Part shown: positions 60,904-64,000 of the stretch, in pieces
Position numbering within the stretch: position 1 is the stretch's first letter
How the letters are laid out: the number at the start of each line of letters is the position of its first letter
NCBI RefSeq assembly: GCF_030817475.1
Contig: NZ_JAUSZJ010000002.1
Span: 1,603,501 to 1,667,500, forward strand
DNA: 64,000 nucleotides
Direction of reading: 5' to 3'
Source of the DNA: Streptomyces sp. V2I9
GTDB lineage: Bacteria; Actinomycetota; Actinomycetes; Streptomycetales; Streptomycetaceae
Translations under genes and position numbers: made by a program
Notes under the pieces: model-generated
The model's database searches: none
What the model was told of the DNA's origin: nothing
What the model saw: only the letters and a program-made list of their open reading frames with translations

Positions 60904-61746
60904 TCACGCCCGCTCCCGTGGCCCGAACGGAACCGTGAAGCAGGCCGCCCGCTCCCCCGCGCCGCCCTGGCGGTCATGGATGATCACCGACCGGGCTCCG
61001 CCCTCCCGGAACCCCCAGGCGTGCCGGGCCTCCGCGTACCCGTCGCCGTCCTCGTCCGCCCGGAAGTCGAGCCACACCTCGTTGACCGGGTCGGCGCTCG
61101 CCGCCGGGCGGTGCTGGTAGTGGGGCCCCGCGGCGGCGGGATCGGCACCGCACGGCGAGGTGTGCACGTGCATCCCGTAGGCGTGGCCCGGTGGGAGCCC
61201 CTGGAGCCGGGCTTCGACCCGCGTGCCGGACGGGTCCGTGAACTCCGTGATCTCCACGCGCGCACCCGCCGGCACCAGCCGGGTGTCGTACGTCAACGCG
61301 TCGGACGGCACGAAGGAGCCGGGCGGCGAGAACACCCCCGCGGCCCGCATCCAGGAACTCCCGCCGGCGGCGACGCTGTCATCCCTGCGGCTCGGATCTC
61401 CCCCGCCGCCGGACCCCTGCGCCGGGACCACCACCGCGGGAGCACTGGGCGTGCCGTGCGCGCCGTGCGCCCCTGACGCTCCGTCGTCCGCTCCGTGGGC
61501 GACGGAGACACAGCCGGCCAGCGTCAACAGGGCTACCGCGCCCGCCAGCACGCCCGCCCCCCGGAAGACCCCCGCTCCCGGTACCCGGCGAACTTCATCG
61601 CCCACGGTCCGTGAGCCCCGAATTCCCGCGGCTCGGGAGTCCGCCGGGACCTGTCCACGGGAGCCGCGCCCCGGCCCGGCCGCCTCCCTCCGTCCGGAAG
61701 TCGGGTGCGCCGGGCCGCTTCCCGTGCATACCATCCAAGCCGTCAT
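60904..61746 (-). CDS. Cu/Zn superoxide dismutase-like lipoprotein
   Basis: 280 residues. A long charged leader is followed by a hydrophobic segment and lipobox LLTLAGCVSV (Cys about 79). The C-terminal SOD_Cu domain keeps the metal-ligand pattern: HAYGMHVHTSPCG (copper His-x-His), GPHYQHRP (bridging and zinc His), a DEDGDGYAEARHAWGF stretch and SVIIHDRQGG (copper His). It should sit outside the membrane and remove superoxide. The start is uncertain: ATG 61746 has GAGGAG upstream, but GTG 61605 would give a standard lipoprotein signal. Confidence 0.83.
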   Translation of the reverse strand: MTAWMVCTGSGPAHPTSGRREAAGPGRGSRGQVPADSRAAGIRGSRTVGDEVRRVPGAGVFRGAGVLAGAVALLTLAGCVSVAHGADDGASGAHGAHGTPSAPAVVVPAQGSGGGGDPSRRDDSVAAGGSSWMRAAGVFSPPGSFVPSDALTYDTRLVPAGARVEITEFTDPSGTRVEARLQGLPPGHAYGMHVHTSPCGADPAAAGPHYQHRPAASADPVNEVWLDFRADEDGDGYAEARHAWGFREGGARSVIIHDRQGGAGERAACFTVPFGPRERA

Positions 61747-61944
61747 ACGCTGCTCCTCGTCCGTGCCGGATCGTTCTCCCCGCCTAACGGGAACACGGCC
61801 GCAAGGTGTACGTGACCTGTACAACACCACCCGCCCTCAGCAGTGGTCGAGTGATCCTCACGCGTACGCTGTAAAGCTGAACCTGCCGCCCCTGCCGCTC
61901 CCCTGCGACGTCGCGGCGTTGACACGATCGGGGAGTAGTAGACG

Positions 61945-62769
61945 GTGCTAGAGAGTGTGGGCGCGCTGACCAGCAGCCCATGGATCTACGCGGTGGTCGC
62001 CCTCTCCGTTCTCCTGGACGTCTTCCTGCCCCTGCTGCCCAGCGGTGTCCTCGTCATCACGGCTGCCACGGCGGCCGCGGCGGGCTCCACCACGGTGAGC
62101 GGCGCCGATGGAGGAACCGGCGGTCAGGTCCCCTCGCTCGTCGTCCTCATCCTGTGCGCGGCCACCGCCTCGGTGCTCGGCGATCTCGTCGCGTACCGGC
62201 TCGCCTGGCGCGGAGGGGACCGGCTGGACCGGGCCATCGCCCGCTCCCGTCGCCTCACCACCGCGCAGGAACGTCTCGGCGCGGCGCTGAGCCGGGGTGG
62301 CGGAGCCCTGGTGATCATCGCCCGGTTCGCACCGGCGGGCCGCTCGGTGGTCTCGCTCGGCGCGGGCGCCGCCCACCGCAGGAAGCGGGACTTCCTGCCG
62401 TGGTCCGCACTGGCGGGACTGGCCTGGGCGGGCTACAGCGTGGGGCTCGGCTATTTCGGCGGCCGGTGGCTGGGTTCGACGTGGTTCGGCACGGCCGTTT
62501 CGGTGCTGGCCCTGTTCGCGGCGGGCGCGCTGGCCGCGTTCATGGTGAAGGGCCGCCCGACGGCGGGGTCCGCGCCGGAGGTGGCCACGGCGGCCGACCC
62601 GACGCCCGGAGACGCGGACATCCCGGCGCCCGGTCCCCGTGCCGCCCCCGTACAGCAGACGCCGGTCTCCGCCCCGGCCGCAGCGCTGACGTCACCGCCG
62701 TTCGTCTCCGTACCGGCGCCCGCGCCGTTCCCGAGCGCCGCACCCCTGAGCAAGCCGTCCACCCCCTGA
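61945..62769 (+). CDS. DedA-family membrane protein
   Basis: 274 residues. Membrane helices include WIYAVVALSVLLDVFLPLLPSGVLVI, SLVVLILCAATASVLGDLVAYRLAW and LPWSALAGLAWAGYSVGLGYFGGRWLG, with the conserved FAPAGRSVVSLGAGAAH arginine motif of the DedA/VTT family. These proteins are lipid-carrier or phospholipid flippases linked to membrane integrity. The last 75 residues are a Pro/Ala-rich tail. GTG 61945 follows GGGGAG. Confidence 0.88.
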   Translation: MLESVGALTSSPWIYAVVALSVLLDVFLPLLPSGVLVITAATAAAAGSTTVSGADGGTGGQVPSLVVLILCAATASVLGDLVAYRLAWRGGDRLDRAIARSRRLTTAQERLGAALSRGGGALVIIARFAPAGRSVVSLGAGAAHRRKRDFLPWSALAGLAWAGYSVGLGYFGGRWLGSTWFGTAVSVLALFAAGALAAFMVKGRPTAGSAPEVATAADPTPGDADIPAPGPRAAPVQQTPVSAPAAALTSPPFVSVPAPAPFPSAAPLSKPSTP

Positions 62770-62776
62770 GGGGGCC

Positions 62777-62998
62777 TCAGTCCCGCGCCGCGCCCCGTAC
62801 CACCAGCCCGTCGAGCAGCTTCATCGTGGCGGCGGTGATCTCGTCGACGGCCTGGTCGAAGACCGCCCGGTTGTGCGCGGCGGGCGCGCGGAACCCGGAG
62901 ACCTTGCGTACGTACTGGAGGGCGGCGGCCCGCATGTCCTCCTCGGTGGCCTCTGTGGGGAGGACGGGCGGGCGGAGGGTCTTGATGCTGCGGCACAT
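62777..62998 (-). CDS. DUF2277 protein
   Basis: 73 residues: MCRSIKTLRPP...EEDMRAAALQYVRKVSGFRAPAAHNRAVFDQAVDEITAATMKLLDGL. The MCRSIKxLRxP opening and the RKVSGFRxPxxxN block identify DUF2277, a small conserved protein of unknown function. Its stop is 8 bases from the convergent DedA stop. The GGAG upstream is very close (2 bases) to the ATG. Confidence 0.92.
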   Translation of the reverse strand: MCRSIKTLRPPVLPTEATEEDMRAAALQYVRKVSGFRAPAAHNRAVFDQAVDEITAATMKLLDGLVVRGAARD

Positions 62999-63108
62999 GT
63001 CTCCAGTGTGGACCGCCCCACTGACAAGCGACACCGGTCCCCCGCGGTGCGGACGCGGCCGCACCGGAGTGTCGGCGCGGCCGCGTCCGCATCGCGGGGG
63101 ACGCCGTC

Positions 63109-63588
63109 TCAGCCGGTCCGCCCGAGATCGTCCGGGCCCGACCGGTCGGTGCACAGGGCCCAGATGACGAAGACGTCGATCGCGATGGTCACGATGGCCC
63201 AGACAGGGGTGTACGGGAGCCACATGAAGTTGGCGACGATGTTCAGGGAGGCGAGCACGACACCCGCCGTGCGGGCCCAGGCCGCGCCCTTCAGGATGCC
63301 CACGCCCACGAGCACGAGGATCACGCCGAGAACGAGGTGGATCCAGCCCCACGAGGTCACGTCGAACTTGAACACGTAGTCGTTGATCCGCGTGTAGACC
63401 TCGTTCGAGGCGACGCCCGTGATGCCCTTCAGTACCCCGAGGACTCCGTCCACGAGGAGCAGGATCCCGGCGAAGATCGTTCCGCCGGACGCCCACGCGC
63501 TGCCGGAGCCTCCGCCGGGAGCCGGTTGCGCAGGGCGCGAGGCACCTGGTGTGGGGGTGTCCGGTGTGGGTGCGTCGAACTGCGACAT
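63109..63588 (-). CDS. Four-helix membrane protein
   Basis: 159 residues. A Pro/Thr-rich N-terminus (about 30 residues) is followed by four membrane helices: GGTIFAGILLLVDGVLGVLKGITGVA, WIHLVLGVILVLVGVGILKG, WARTAGVVLASLNIVANFMWLP and WAIVTIAIDVFVIWALC. It matches the common Streptomyces DUF7144-type membrane protein. ATG 63588 follows AGGGAG by 6 bases. The function is unknown. Confidence 0.88.
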   Translation of the reverse strand: MSQFDAPTPDTPTPGASRPAQPAPGGGSGSAWASGGTIFAGILLLVDGVLGVLKGITGVASNEVYTRINDYVFKFDVTSWGWIHLVLGVILVLVGVGILKGAAWARTAGVVLASLNIVANFMWLPYTPVWAIVTIAIDVFVIWALCTDRSGPDDLGRTG

Positions 63589-63599
63589 GAGAACTCCCT

Positions 63600-63955
63600 T
63601 CAGGGTGTGCTGACCGTCACGACGTGTCCTTGGGTGTCGCCGGTGCGGCCTCCCCCCTCCACGCGGTCGGCCACGGAGCCGACGGGCCGCACGATCCATC
63701 GCGCGAGGCACGGGAGAACGGTGACGACGGCGTGCAGCACGTGGTCGACGGGGTGGCTGCGGCGATGTCCGCGTACCGGCACCACCCGGCTCGCGGAGTG
63801 CGACTCCACCCGCAGGCCGGGGCCGCCCGGTGGCTCACGATCCGTTCGGGGATCACCGTGTGCTGTGCCGCGTCGGGAGCCTCGTCCCCGGCCGCGCCGT
63901 CGCCGGGCGGCGGGGCGGCCGAAGCGCTCTCGCGTACGGTGCGACGACGCTTCAC
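63600..63955 (-). pseudogene. Frameshifted small hypothetical gene at the window edge
   Basis: GTG 63955 with GGGGGTG just upstream opens VKRRRTVRESASAAPPPGDG...VIPERIVSH with G/C-ending codons. At about 63828-63836 the coding bias shifts to another frame, which continues LRVESHSASRVVPVRGHRRSH...ADRVEGGG and ends at 63600. The span is 356 bases, one short of a multiple of three, so a single missing base explains both halves. The product would be about 118 residues, Arg-rich, family not recognised. It could be a sequencing error or a true mutation. Confidence 0.5.
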
Positions 63956-64000
63956 GGGATCACCCCCAGGTGTCGAGGTCGCCGCCGCGCCATTCGATCA

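Overview
The window reads as chromosomal DNA of a Streptomyces (or very close actinomycete). The support is very high G+C with G/C-ending codons, many GTG/TTG starts, an actinobacterial type A RNase P RNA, a mycothiol-type isomerase, an Rsm22-family protein, a DmdR/IdeR-type iron box, an actinomycete-style cobalamin riboswitch and a KstR-like regulator. Most of it is ordinary core or semi-conserved sequence: about 55 protein genes, one stable RNA and several small regulatory sites. I saw no tRNA, rRNA, CRISPR array, transposase or integrase.

Layout. 1-9.7 kb: a prim-pol-like protein, a TetR gene with a perfect palindromic operator candidate, dimethylargininase, an Rsm22 methyltransferase, a lipoprotein-like propeller, a Bcr/CflA exporter, a Gfo/Idh oxidoreductase and a Tat-secreted PhoD phosphatase. 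9.8-18.3 kb: an SDR, a frameshifted secreted lamin-tail protein, PhzF, a TetR/MFS divergent pair, two GNATs and a GT2. 18.3-20.2 kb: rnpB (minus strand), whose 3' end and terminator are duplicated about 1.4 kb away. The two copies bracket a 1.3 kb insert carrying a single fic gene with an apparently leaderless, operator-bearing promoter. 20.4-29.3 kb: YaaA, KDPG aldolase, TauE, a tightly overlapping Nif3 / zinc-ribbon / RNase H-phosphatase operon, and an iron-box-controlled siderophore-binding lipoprotein. 29.5-40.8 kb: an MFS exporter and a BCCT transporter separated by 29-bp iterons, a methyltransferase, an amidase, membrane proteins, and a glycosyltransferase / methyltransferase / toroid operon facing a KstR-like regulator with a matching operator.

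41.8-47.9 kb is the most coherent system: a cobalamin riboswitch followed by five genes joined by GTGA overlaps. They encode a surface-anchored alpha/alpha-toroid protein, a second surface-anchored small protein, ECF-T, a double ECF ATPase and a membrane S-like component. I read this as a B12 (or corrinoid) uptake system whose two surface proteins may be a split functional analogue of transcobalamin; the split-receptor idea is inference. 48.1-64 kb: a GT87-PAP2 fusion, a serpin, a drug exporter fused to a MarR-like winged helix, a zinc-ribbon/peptidoglycan-binding membrane protein, a HAD phosphatase, a secreted HNH nuclease, a second PhoD-type phosphatase, DoxX, a Cu/Zn-SOD-like lipoprotein, DedA, DUF2277, a small membrane protein and a second apparently frameshifted gene at the right edge.

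Most start codons were chosen from ribosome-binding-site position and family length, so they often differ from the longest open frame.
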